NCBI GenBank assembly: GCA_024128875.1
Contig: JAMYFF010000003.1
Span: 186,001 to 250,000 of the forward strand
Length of the DNA stretch: 64,000 nucleotides
DNA from: Salinilacustrithrix flava
GTDB taxonomy: Bacteria; Actinomycetota; Acidimicrobiia; Acidimicrobiales; Salinilacustritrichaceae
Reading direction: 5' to 3'
The notes below the pieces were generated by a model that saw only the letters and a program-made list of their open reading frames with translations, was not told the DNA's origin and searched no databases. The translations under genes were made by a program, and so were the position numbers. This document shows positions 17,094 through 23,650 of this stretch, in pieces. Numbering within the stretch: position 1 is the first letter of the stretch; each line of letters opens with the position of its first letter.

Positions 17094-17854
17094 GCCGTTC
17101 GCGGGACGGCGGAGTTGCGCTGGCGGTCGAGCCAGCCGAGGAGGATGGCCATGGCCCGCGGGTCGTGGCGCAGCCGGTGGCCGGCCGCCTCGAGCAGCCG
17201 CAGCTCGGCGGCGGTGTGCGCGTCGGCGATGACCCGGGCGTCGAAGTCCGGCACCAGGTCGTCCGCCGAGCCGTGGACCACGAGCAGGGGCCGGGGCCGC
17301 AGCCGCTGGGCGCCGTCGACGGCCTTCGTGAGCCGCATCTCGCGCGACCACCCGTCGAGCAGCCCGGTGGTGGCGTCGGCGTGGACGATGCCGACCTCCC
17401 GCGCGTGCTCGTGCAGCTGTCGGGGGTTGGTGGCCCAGTCGTCGAAGTCGGCGGGTGCGGCGAGGGCCGCGACCCCCTGGATGTCGGTGTCGTCGGCGCC
17501 GGCGCAGATCGCGAGCGCGCCGCCCGTCCCGAACCCGATCAGCCAGACGCCGCTGACCCGGGCGGTGGATCGCACGTGATCGACCGCGGCGTGGATGTCG
17601 TTCTTCCACCCCTTGATCGAGAACGCGCCCTGGCTGCCCGCCATCCCCCGCAGGCACGGTGAGAAGGCGACGAAGCCCATGTCGTCGGCGATGCGGTCGG
17701 CCAGCTCGGCCATCGCCGACACGGCGCCGGCGGTGCCGGCCGGACCCGACGGGTAGCCGTGGACGATGACGACCGCAGGACGAGCAGGCCCCGAGTCGAG
17801 CGCGCCGGCGAGGTGTCCGACCAGGGTCAGGGAGCCGGAGCCGAAGTGCTCCAC
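17090..17854 (-). CDS. Alpha/beta hydrolase
   Basis: A 254-residue serine hydrolase fold. VVIVHGYPSGPAG carries the oxyanion-hole HG. The nucleophile elbow appears as WLIGFGTGGALAI, where the usual Gly-x-Ser-x-Gly is Gly-Phe-Gly-Thr-Gly, so the nucleophile Ser is replaced. An Asp (VVHGSADDLVPD) and a late His (EAAGHRLRHD) are present. The missing Ser makes ordinary esterase activity doubtful. I chose the GTG at 17854 (VEHFGSGS), 17 bp after the stop of the small upstream gene; no ATG fits. It is probably co-transcribed with 17872-18087. Confidence 0.85.
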   Translation of the reverse strand: MEHFGSGSLTLVGHLAGALDSGPARPAVVIVHGYPSGPAGTAGAVSAMAELADRIADDMGFVAFSPCLRGMAGSQGAFSIKGWKNDIHAAVDHVRSTARVSGVWLIGFGTGGALAICAGADDTDIQGVAALAAPADFDDWATNPRQLHEHAREVGIVHADATTGLLDGWSREMRLTKAVDGAQRLRPRPLLVVHGSADDLVPDFDARVIADAHTAAELRLLEAAGHRLRHDPRAMAILLGWLDRQRNSAVPRTA

Positions 17855-17871
17855 GGGGCGGGCGGCGTTGC

Positions 17872-18087
17872 TCAGTCGGCGCTCTTGGCTGCGCAGGCCG
17901 GGCAGACCTTGTAGCCGCGGTTGCGGGCCTCGACGCTCGTGTCGGGACCGAAGGTCAGCCACGACTCGGCCGCGGCGATGTCGTCGAGCACGGCCTTGTC
18001 GCAGACGTTGTCCTGGTCGTGGACGACGAAGGAGCGCTTGTCGCCCAGCCACCGGTGCTCTTCGATCCGAACGAGGCGATCAGACAT
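17872..18087 (-). CDS. Small protein with a C-terminal CPAC motif, 71 aa
   Basis: Starts with ATG at 18087 (MSDRLVRIEEHRWLGDKRSF) and ends KVCPACAAKSAD. The two cysteines of CPAC plus Cys29 could bind zinc or act in thiol chemistry, but no family is recognised. It is the first gene downstream of a 250-nt structured leader with an upstream ORF (18088-18331) and is followed after 17 bp by the alpha/beta hydrolase. The combination suggests regulated expression of a two-gene unit. Confidence 0.7.
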   Translation of the reverse strand: MSDRLVRIEEHRWLGDKRSFVVHDQDNVCDKAVLDDIAAAESWLTFGPDTSVEARNRGYKVCPACAAKSAD

Positions 18088-18259
18088 GCCGGGCACGATA
18101 CGCGGGACGGGGAGGCGCCGGGCAATGCCAGCACCTCCCCGTTCCAGTTCTTCAGGACCGAGCGATCGTTGTGGTGTGCACCGGGTGGGACCAGCTCCCG
18201 GCCGATTCGCTCGGCGGTGGCTCGGTGGGATTCCACCAAGTCGGTCCGAGAGGACTGAC
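18088..18259 (-). promoter_or_regulatory. Highly structured 5' leader, possible attenuator or cis-regulatory RNA
   Basis: The minus-strand RNA can form a row of hairpins. GTCAGTCC/GGACCGAC with a TCTC loop is at 18238-18257. TTGGTGG/CCACCGA with loop AATC follows, then GCCGA/TCGGC around GCGAA, then CCGGG/CCCGG. A strong terminal hairpin of CGGGGAGG…CCTCCCCG (near 18107-18140) lies just before the CPAC gene. Four or five hairpins in 170 nt, after a promoter-like TAGCAT and a 14-codon ORF, is more structure than an ordinary leader. It matches no riboswitch class I can recognise. Confidence 0.5.
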
Positions 18260-18304
18260 CTAGCGGCCAGCCACCTCCAGGGTCCCAAGACGATTGTCGT
18301 ACAT
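18260..18304 (-). CDS. 14-codon upstream ORF (leader peptide)
   Basis: ATG at 18304 is preceded by an excellent ribosome site (GGGAGGTGG, 8 nt spacing) and encodes MYDNRLGTLEVAGR before a TAG at 18260-18262. The strong Shine-Dalgarno makes translation likely. There is no run of a single regulatory amino acid, so classic amino-acid attenuation is not obvious. Its stop abuts the first hairpin of the leader, which a terminating ribosome would melt. Confidence 0.55.
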   Translation of the reverse strand: MYDNRLGTLEVAGR

Positions 18305-18337
18305 GTGTTGGACCACCTCCCTTCTCTGGTGCCGAAG

Positions 18338-18343
18338 ATGCTA
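18338..18343 (-). promoter_or_regulatory. Candidate -10 box (TAGCAT) for the structured leader
   Basis: TAGCAT fits the actinobacterial TANNNT -10 pattern and would place transcription start near 18331, about 27 nt before the leader ORF. No clear -35 is visible. Confidence 0.4.
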
Positions 18344-18384
18344 GCCCCGTCGCGCCGCTCGCGGATCGCGCCTTTCCGGACCGC

Positions 18385-18834
18385 TCAGAGCTCCGGCGGC
18401 GGCACCGCTGGGCCGACCGCACCGATCTCCACCAGGTGGCCGAGCAGCAGGTCCAGCACCTCGTAGACGGCGTCGTCGGTGACCTCCATGCCGACCTCGT
18501 CGGCTCGGCCGAGCACCACCGCGACGGCCTCGTCGTCGGCCACCACGACCGGGGCGCGCTCGACGTCGTGCTCCAGCTCCTCGCCCGGCATGGCGCTCAG
18601 ACCCCGGGTCCGCAGGTGCTGGAGCGAGAACTGGATGAGCTGCTTGACCTCGTCCATGGTGAGGCCCATCGCGGATTCCACGCTGAGGTTCTCGGCGACG
18701 TGGATGACGGCCTCGTCCATGTCGAACACCGTCGTCGTCGGCGTGTGGCCCAGCCGGAAGGTCTCGGAGCCGACGAACGCCGCAGCGATGGCGAAGATCA
18801 GCAGCGCACCGACGATCGCGAAGACGAGGACCAC
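18385..18834 (-). CDS. Membrane-anchored hypothetical protein, 149 aa
   Basis: Starts with GTG at 18834. Residues 1-22 (VLVFAIVGALLIFAIAAAFVG) are one transmembrane helix. The rest is a soluble domain beginning SETFRLG, with two helical segments (LTMDEVKQLIQFSLQHLRTRG and a later VYEVLDLLLGHLVEIG) and a short Pro-rich tail. I do not recognise the family. It follows the anti-sigma gene after 41 bp on the same strand and may belong to that operon, perhaps as a membrane partner. Confidence 0.72.
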   Translation of the reverse strand: MVLVFAIVGALLIFAIAAAFVGSETFRLGHTPTTTVFDMDEAVIHVAENLSVESAMGLTMDEVKQLIQFSLQHLRTRGLSAMPGEELEHDVERAPVVVADDEAVAVVLGRADEVGMEVTDDAVYEVLDLLLGHLVEIGAVGPAVPPPEL

Positions 18835-18875
18835 GTCGGCACGCTAGCGACGCGGTCCCCGTCCACCCTGGTCGA

Positions 18876-19904
18876 TCAGGGCACGACGACGGTGTAGGAC
18901 CGGGCGGTGATGCGGTCGCCCTCGATCGCGACGATCGTGGCGACGTGGGTGCCGGCACCGCCCAACGCCTCCTCGCCGAGGACCAGCTCGCCACCGGCGA
19001 GGACGCGCTCCGGCTCGTCGCCGTCCACCCAGAGCCAGGTGTCCGCGGTGTCCGAGACGAGGACCTCGAGCGGAGCGGCCAGCGTCGTCCCGGACGACCG
19101 GGCGTAGTCGGGGTCCAGCTCGACCTGCGGGCCGGCGAGGGCGAAGTGCACGCCGGTGCCGGTCACGACGACCGGATAGCTCGCGGTCTCGATCATGCCC
19201 TCTCGCTGGACGTCGCCGGAGAAGGTCACGACGTGGAACACCCCGGACGCCGCCTCGATGACCTCGACCTCGCGGGCGATGCCGTCGGCGGCGAAGGTGG
19301 CTGCACCCTCGGCCAGACCACTGGCGAGCTCCTCGAACCCCGCTCGGTCCAGATCGGCCCGGGTCTGCTCGTCGAACAGGTCGTAGGCCGCGTCCATGTC
19401 ACCTGCGCCGAGGGCGTCGATCCAGGCCACCGCGGTCTGCTCCGCCTCGGCGGCGAGCTCGTCACCGGGCACGACCGAGGTCGTGGTCTCCGGCGGTGCC
19501 GTGGTGTCGGTGTTGGCATCGTCCTCGGCCGGAGGCGGCGACACGTCGGGTTCGCTGGTCTCGGGCGCCTCGGTGAGGTCGTCGGCCACATCGAGCTGGG
19601 ACTCGTCGTCACCGCCCCCGCGGAGGACGGACACACCGACCACCAGGGCGACGACCACCGCCACGGCGGCGACGAGGGCGAGCATCGGGGTCCGGTTGCG
19701 CTGGGCGGCGCGCTGCGCCGCCGGGGAGTCCTGCAGGTCGACCACGGTGGCCTCCTCTTCCTGTGCATCGGTGGGGGGATCGTCGGTGTCGGTGCCGCCG
19801 TCGCCGAGGCGCGCCTCGAGCGCGGCCCAGAAGTCCGGGGCGTGGTCGGGCACGTCGAGGCGGCGCAGGGCGTCACCGACGAGGGTGTCTCGGGGCTCGT
19901 TCAT
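18876..19904 (-). CDS. Transmembrane anti-sigma factor-like protein
   Basis: A 342-residue protein starting MNEPRDTLVGDALRRLDVPDHAPDFW, a short cytoplasmic region typical of proteins that hold ECF sigma factors. One membrane helix follows (about 74-95, MLALVAAVAVVVALVVGVSV). After it come a low-complexity Asp/Thr/Pro linker and an extracytoplasmic domain. The latter includes a segment resembling NTF2/DUF4878 folds (AVAWIDALGAGDMDAAYDLF) and a C-terminal immunoglobulin-like piece. There is no HxxxCxxC zinc motif. Its ATG overlaps the sigma gene stop (ATGA), the usual pairing, so the function is inferred from context and layout. Confidence 0.85.
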   Translation of the reverse strand: MNEPRDTLVGDALRRLDVPDHAPDFWAALEARLGDGGTDTDDPPTDAQEEEATVVDLQDSPAAQRAAQRNRTPMLALVAAVAVVVALVVGVSVLRGGGDDESQLDVADDLTEAPETSEPDVSPPPAEDDANTDTTAPPETTTSVVPGDELAAEAEQTAVAWIDALGAGDMDAAYDLFDEQTRADLDRAGFEELASGLAEGAATFAADGIAREVEVIEAASGVFHVVTFSGDVQREGMIETASYPVVVTGTGVHFALAGPQVELDPDYARSSGTTLAAPLEVLVSDTADTWLWVDGDEPERVLAGGELVLGEEALGGAGTHVATIVAIEGDRITARSYTVVVP

Positions 19905-20485
19905 CGGATCTCTCCATGCCGATCGGAGCGGGTGGGGTCGAGCACGGCGCGCAGAGCGCGGCGCCCGCGGTGGAGGCGGCTGGCGACGGTGCCGGCCGGG
20001 ATGCCGAGCACGTGCCCGGCCTCCTCGTAGCTGTGGCCGTCGCGGTCGACGAGGACCAGTGCGGCCGCGGTCTCGGGGTCGAGGCCGGCGAGGGCCTGCT
20101 CGAGGGCGAGGCGCTCGTCGACGTCGCCCTGGGGACGACCGGGGGCAGGCGGTTCGGCGTCGTCGGTGAGGCCGACGACCTCGCGCCGGCGCCGGACGTG
20201 ATCCAGGCAGGACCGGTAGACGATGCGGTGCAGCCAGGTGCTGAAGCGGGCGTCGCCCCGGAACCGGTCGAGGTTGCGGTACGCCTTCAGGTAGGCGTCC
20301 TGCAGGACATCGTCCATGGCGGCCCGGTCGCGAAGCACCGACCAGGCCAGGGCCCGCATCTGGTCGTCGTGGCGTCGCAGGAGGGTGGTGAAGGCGGCGT
20401 GGTCGCCGAGGCGGGCGGCCTCGACGAGGCGCTCGTCACGGGCGTCCCGCCGGCGGGGTCTGCCCACGAGTGGGTCGTCGGTCAT
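19901..20485 (-). CDS. ECF RNA polymerase sigma factor
   Basis: The 194-residue product has region 2 (FTTLLRRHDDQMRALAWSVLRD, then DVLQDAYLKAYRNLDRF with FSTWLHRIVYRSCLDHVRRR). A short linker leads to region 4 (LDPETAAALVLVDRDGHSYEE and LGIPAGTVASRLHRGRRAL). It directs transcription of a small regulon, possibly its own operon. I chose the ATG at 20485 because AAGGGG lies 8 nt upstream; an ATG at 20491 and a GTG at 20494 are also in frame. It is coupled to the anti-sigma gene and preceded by the repeated GATTCGTCG sites at 20551-20608. Confidence 0.93.
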   Translation of the reverse strand: MTDDPLVGRPRRRDARDERLVEAARLGDHAAFTTLLRRHDDQMRALAWSVLRDRAAMDDVLQDAYLKAYRNLDRFRGDARFSTWLHRIVYRSCLDHVRRRREVVGLTDDAEPPAPGRPQGDVDERLALEQALAGLDPETAAALVLVDRDGHSYEEAGHVLGIPAGTVASRLHRGRRALRAVLDPTRSDRHGEIR

Positions 20486-20550
20486 CTGCATCACCCCTTG
20501 GACGTCGCGGAGCCCGGGATCCTTCACGACTTGTCCGAAAGAGTGGGGGA

Positions 20551-20608
20551 CGATTCGTCGGCGATTCGTCGGCTTTACAGAACCACGCACCGATTCGTCG
20601 ACGAATCG
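20551..20608. promoter_or_regulatory. Cluster of CGATTCGTCG repeats with an 18-bp perfect palindrome
   Basis: Two tandem 11-bp copies (CGATTCGTCGG at 20551 and again at 20562) are followed by a perfect palindrome CGATTCGTC-GACGAATCG at 20591-20608. That makes four half-sites within 58 bp, about 65-125 bp upstream of the sigma factor start. The layout suits a dimeric repressor or an autoregulated promoter. No known binding motif is recognised. Confidence 0.6.
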
Positions 20609-20628
20609 CCGCCCAGTGCCCAGACGCG

Positions 20629-20657
20629 CCGAGGGGGCGCCGTCGGCGCCCCCTCGG
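20629..20657 (-). terminator. Terminator of the acyl-CoA dehydrogenase gene
   Basis: A perfect 13-bp stem, CCGAGGGGGCGCC and GGCGCCCCCTCGG, with a 3-nt loop, lies 34 bp after the stop at 20691. There is no strong T-run. It separates the dehydrogenase from the sigma-factor operon on the same strand. Confidence 0.8.
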
Positions 20658-20690
20658 TCAGCTCTCGCAGCGGCCCGGCGGGCCGATCGG

Positions 20691-21806
20691 TCAGATGCCG
20701 ATGCGCTGGGCGAGCAGCTCGCGGTGGTAGGTCGGGTCGCCGAACAGCAGCTCGGAGCTCTTGGCCCGCTTGAAGTACAGGTGGGCCGGGTGCTCCCAGG
20801 TGAAGCCGATGCCACCGTGGATCTGGATGTTCTCGGCCGCGGCGTGGAAGTACGCCTCGGAGCAGTAGGCCTTGGCCAGGGAGGCGACCGAGGGCAGCTC
20901 GTCGTTCATCTCGGCGGCGCACCAGGCGGCGTAGTAGGCGGCGGACTTGGCCGACTCGACCTCGAGCAGCATGTCGGCGCACTTGTGCTTGATGGCCTGG
21001 AACGAACCGATGGGCCGGCCGAACTGGACGCGGTCCTTGGCGTACTGGACGGCCATCTCGAGCACGAACTGGGCGCCACCGACCTGCTCGGCGGCCAGGG
21101 CGACGGCGGTGAGGTCGAGGACGGTGGACAGCACGTCCCAGCCCTTGCCCTCGGTGCCGAGCAGCGTGGCCGGGGTGTCGGCGAAGGTGAGCTTGGCCTG
21201 CTTGCGGGTCTGGTCCATGGTGGACAGCGCCTCGCGGGTGAGGCCCGAGGCGTCGGACTTCACGGTGAACAGGGAGGTGCCGGCGTCGGTCTTGGCCGCG
21301 ACGACGATCAGGTCGGCGGTGTGGCCGTCGAGCACGAACATCTTCTCGCCCGAGATCGTGTAGCCGTCGCCCGACTTGGTGGCGGTGGCCTCGATGCCGG
21401 ACTCGTCCCAGCGGCCGTTGGACTCGGTGATGGCGAGGGTGGCCTTGGTCTCGCCCGAGGCGATGCCGGGGAGCAGGTCCTTCTTGGCGGCGTCGTCGCC
21501 GCTCTGGAGGATGGTGTTGGCGCCGAGGACGACGGTGGAGAAGTACGGGGCGGCCAGGAGGCGGCGACCCATCTCCTCGAGCACCACGCACAGCTCGACG
21601 TAGCTGTAGCCCGAGCCGCCGTACTCCTCGGGGATGATGAGGCTCTGCAGGCCCATCTGCTCGGCCATCTGGCTCCAGACGGCGTCGTCGAAGCCCTTCT
21701 CCGTCTCCATCAGCTCACGGACGGTCTCCTCGGACGACTTGTTCTCGAGGAACGAGCGCACGATGTTGCGCAGCTCTTCCTGCTCTTCGGAGAAGGCGAA
21801 GTTCAC
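20691..21806 (-). CDS. Acyl-CoA dehydrogenase
   Basis: FAD enzyme introducing the alpha,beta double bond into an acyl-CoA. The 371-residue product has the family layout. FAFSEEQEELRNIVRSFLE opens the N-terminal helical domain, IPEEYGGSGYSYVE is at about 68-81, and a degenerate middle beta-domain contains ITESNGRWD. The C-terminal block has QFGRPIGSFQAIKHKCADM and IHGGIGFTWEHPAHLYFKRA. The usual catalytic Glu region is replaced by the AAAENIQIHGGIG type seen in steroid and branched-acyl dehydrogenase subunits, so it may be one half of a heteromeric enzyme. Start GTG at 21806 has GGAGA upstream. A TTGAC…GTCAA palindrome precedes it. Confidence 0.9.
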   Translation of the reverse strand: MNFAFSEEQEELRNIVRSFLENKSSEETVRELMETEKGFDDAVWSQMAEQMGLQSLIIPEEYGGSGYSYVELCVVLEEMGRRLLAAPYFSTVVLGANTILQSGDDAAKKDLLPGIASGETKATLAITESNGRWDESGIEATATKSGDGYTISGEKMFVLDGHTADLIVVAAKTDAGTSLFTVKSDASGLTREALSTMDQTRKQAKLTFADTPATLLGTEGKGWDVLSTVLDLTAVALAAEQVGGAQFVLEMAVQYAKDRVQFGRPIGSFQAIKHKCADMLLEVESAKSAAYYAAWCAAEMNDELPSVASLAKAYCSEAYFHAAAENIQIHGGIGFTWEHPAHLYFKRAKSSELLFGDPTYHRELLAQRIGI

Positions 21807-21832
21807 GTTTGGGTCTCCCTGTCGGCGGTTCC

Positions 21833-21848
21833 TTGACTGGCCGGTCAA
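21833..21848. promoter_or_regulatory. TetR-type operator before the acyl-CoA dehydrogenase
   Basis: TTGACTGGCCGGTCAA is a 16-bp palindrome with one mismatched pair, 27 bp upstream of the GTG start. TTGAC-N6-GTCAA sites are typical of TetR-family regulators of fatty-acid or steroid catabolism in actinobacteria. The regulator is not in the window. Confidence 0.55.
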
Positions 21849-21883
21849 GGTAGGCGCGCCGGGCCACCGTCTCAACCCGTGTT

Positions 21884-21891
21884 GTGTACAC
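21884..21891. promoter_or_regulatory. GTGTACAC palindrome before vapB
   Basis: A perfect 8-bp palindrome lies 20 bp upstream of the antitoxin GTG, with a TACGGT sequence between them that could serve as a -10. VapB-VapC complexes usually bind palindromes in this position; binding here is inferred only. Confidence 0.35.
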
Positions 21892-21910
21892 CGGTGCTAC
21901 GGTCGCTGCC

Positions 21911-22192
21911 GTGGAGTCGATCGGCGTACGGGAGCTGCGCAACAACGTCGCGGCCGTGCTGCGCCGGGCCGCCGCCGGCGAGCGGATCGTCGTCACCGTC
22001 GACGGCGTCCCGTCCGCCCAGCTCGGCCCGATCGAGCCCACGACGGCCCCGAGCCTCGAGGACCTGGTGGCGACCGGGCTCGTCCAGCCGCCGCAGCGGC
22101 CCGGCACGCAACCGATCGACCCCGCGCCCATCGACGTCGCCGTCGACATCCGCATCGCCGACGTGCTCACCGAGCTGCGGGGGCGGGAGTGA
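21911..22192 (+). CDS. vapB: VapB-type antitoxin (Phd/YefM-like)
   Basis: A 93-residue antitoxin that binds and neutralises the adjacent PIN-domain toxin. The N-terminal half is the DNA-binding fold (SIGVRELRNNVAAVLRRAAAGERIVVTVDGVPSAQLGP). The C-terminal half is the flexible toxin-wrapping segment ending LTELRGRE. I chose the GTG at 21911 (VESIGVRELRNN), which gives the family's standard opening. Its TGA overlaps the toxin GTG as GTGA. Products of this pair usually repress their own promoter (see 21884-21891). Confidence 0.9.
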   Translation: MESIGVRELRNNVAAVLRRAAAGERIVVTVDGVPSAQLGPIEPTTAPSLEDLVATGLVQPPQRPGTQPIDPAPIDVAVDIRIADVLTELRGRE

Positions 22193-22608
22193 CGTTGCTC
22201 GCCATCGACACCTCGGCCCTGCTCCGTCGCTACGTGCGCACGAGCGGCCACGGCCTGGTCACCGAGGCCATGGCCGAGGCCGACACGTGGTGCGCCTCGG
22301 CGCTCGCCCGCACCGAGACCCTCCAGGCCATGCACGCCGTCGCGGTCACGCCCGGCCAGCACGACGTCCTGTGGGCCTCGCTGCGCGCCGACTGGGAGCG
22401 GTTCCACGTCGTGCCGGTGGACGACCGCTGCCTGGCCCGGGCCGTGGACATCGGGGCGACGTTCCGAGTCCGCTCCACCGACGCGATCCACCTGGCCGCC
22501 GCCGAGCGCCTGCCTGCGCCGGTCCGCTACCTCACCTTCGACCGCCGCCAGATCCCGGCGGCGGCCGGCCTCGGCTTCGAGGTCATCGCCCCCCGCGAGG
22601 ATCTCTGA
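22189..22608 (+). CDS. vapC: VapC-type PIN-domain toxin
   Basis: A 139-residue PIN-domain ribonuclease. Acidic residues expected to hold the metal are visible: Asp7 (AIDTSALL), Glu43 (ARTETLQ) and Asp97 (RSTDAIHLAAAERL). GTG at 22189 overlaps the antitoxin stop, giving coupled synthesis. VapC toxins cut specific tRNAs or rRNA; the target cannot be read from sequence. Confidence 0.92.
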   Translation: MTLLAIDTSALLRRYVRTSGHGLVTEAMAEADTWCASALARTETLQAMHAVAVTPGQHDVLWASLRADWERFHVVPVDDRCLARAVDIGATFRVRSTDAIHLAAAERLPAPVRYLTFDRRQIPAAAGLGFEVIAPREDL

Positions 22609-22627
22609 GCCGACTTAGGCTGAGCGC

Positions 22628-23236
22628 ATGAGCACGCTGCACTGGGAGGACACGGCCGCCGAGATCCACAAGGTGGTGGTGGGGCCGATGGACAACAACG
22701 TGTTCGTCCTGCGCTGCAAGCAGACCGGCGACGCCCTCCTCATCGACGCGGCCAACGAGCACGATCGGCTGCTGGAGCTGTGCCAGCGCCTCGGGGTGCG
22801 CACCGTCATCGAGACCCACGGGCACTGGGACCACATCCAGGCCGTGCCCGAGCTGCGCGACGCCGGCTACAGCGTCCACGTCACCGCCGAGGACGCCGCC
22901 ATGCTCCCCGCCTACGACGAGATCCTCGAGGACGAGTCCGTCATCGAGGTCGGCCGCCTGCGCCTCCACACCATCCACTCCCCCGGCCACACGCCCGGCT
23001 CGATGAGCTTCCGCCTCGACGGCGCGCCGATCCTGTTCTCCGGCGACACCCTGTTCCCGGGCGGCCCGGGCAACACCTCCTTCGAGGGCGGCGACTTCGA
23101 CACGATCATCGCCTCGCTCGACCAGCGCCTCTTCACCCTGCCGCCGGACACGCTGGTGCTCCCCGGCCACGGCGACGACACCACGATCGGCACGGAACGT
23201 CCGCACCTCCAGGAGTGGATCGACCGGGGTTGGTGA
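22628..23236 (+). CDS. Glyoxalase II-like metallo-beta-lactamase-fold hydrolase
   Basis: A 202-residue single-domain hydrolase. The metal motif is ETHGHWDHI (His64, His66, Asp68, His69), with SPGHTPGSMSF (His), FSGDTLFPGGPG (Asp bridging metals) and VLPGHGDDTTI (His) following in the right order. Its size matches short glyoxalase II relatives that hydrolyse thioesters or persulfides. ATG at 22628 lies 19 bp after vapC. The stop overlaps the next start as GTGA, so it forms a unit with 23233-23628. Confidence 0.9.
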   Translation: MSTLHWEDTAAEIHKVVVGPMDNNVFVLRCKQTGDALLIDAANEHDRLLELCQRLGVRTVIETHGHWDHIQAVPELRDAGYSVHVTAEDAAMLPAYDEILEDESVIEVGRLRLHTIHSPGHTPGSMSFRLDGAPILFSGDTLFPGGPGNTSFEGGDFDTIIASLDQRLFTLPPDTLVLPGHGDDTTIGTERPHLQEWIDRGW

Positions 23237-23628
23237 GCCCGGTGTCCGACGCACTCCCCTACGACGAGCGCCCCACCGACGACACGCCCGTCCACACCGC
23301 CGACCTGCCGCCGACCCCCATCCGCGACCGGAACATCCCGGCCACGGCGTGGGTCGAGGCGCCGGACAGCCTCACCTCGCTCGGCGACGACCTGCCCGAT
23401 GCGCCGGTCGCCGAGTACAAGCGACGCATCGGCCCGTGGATCCTGTGGCGGGCCGGTCCGGCGTCGAAGGGCCACGCCCGCTACTGGGCCGCCCACGAGG
23501 ACGACCTGGACCGCGCCTACACGCTCCGGCTGTTCCCGGACGGCTCCGCCGAGGGCACCGGCCCCAGTGGGACGGTGCACGAGCGCTTCCGCGCCTGGAA
23601 GGAAGACCTCCGCGACAGCGAGGGCTGA
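23233..23628 (+). CDS. Hypothetical protein, 131 aa, coupled to the metallo-hydrolase
   Basis: Starts with GTG at 23233 overlapping the hydrolase stop; a GTG at 23242 (VSDALPYDERPTDD) is an alternative. The first 50 residues are Pro/Asp/Thr-rich and probably disordered. The rest (YKRRIGPWILWRAGPASKG to FRAWKEDLRDSEG) looks like one small alpha/beta domain with aromatic strands. I do not recognise it. Translational coupling suggests a role with the metallo-hydrolase. Confidence 0.75.
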   Translation: MSPVSDALPYDERPTDDTPVHTADLPPTPIRDRNIPATAWVEAPDSLTSLGDDLPDAPVAEYKRRIGPWILWRAGPASKGHARYWAAHEDDLDRAYTLRLFPDGSAEGTGPSGTVHERFRAWKEDLRDSEG

Positions 23629-23650
23629 CGGGTCCGATCCCAGCGTCCGC

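Noticed and set aside
18088..18260. Cobalamin riboswitch or T-box in the structured leader
   Set aside because: A GGTGGAATCC stretch resembles parts of both, but spacing is wrong and the other conserved elements are missing.
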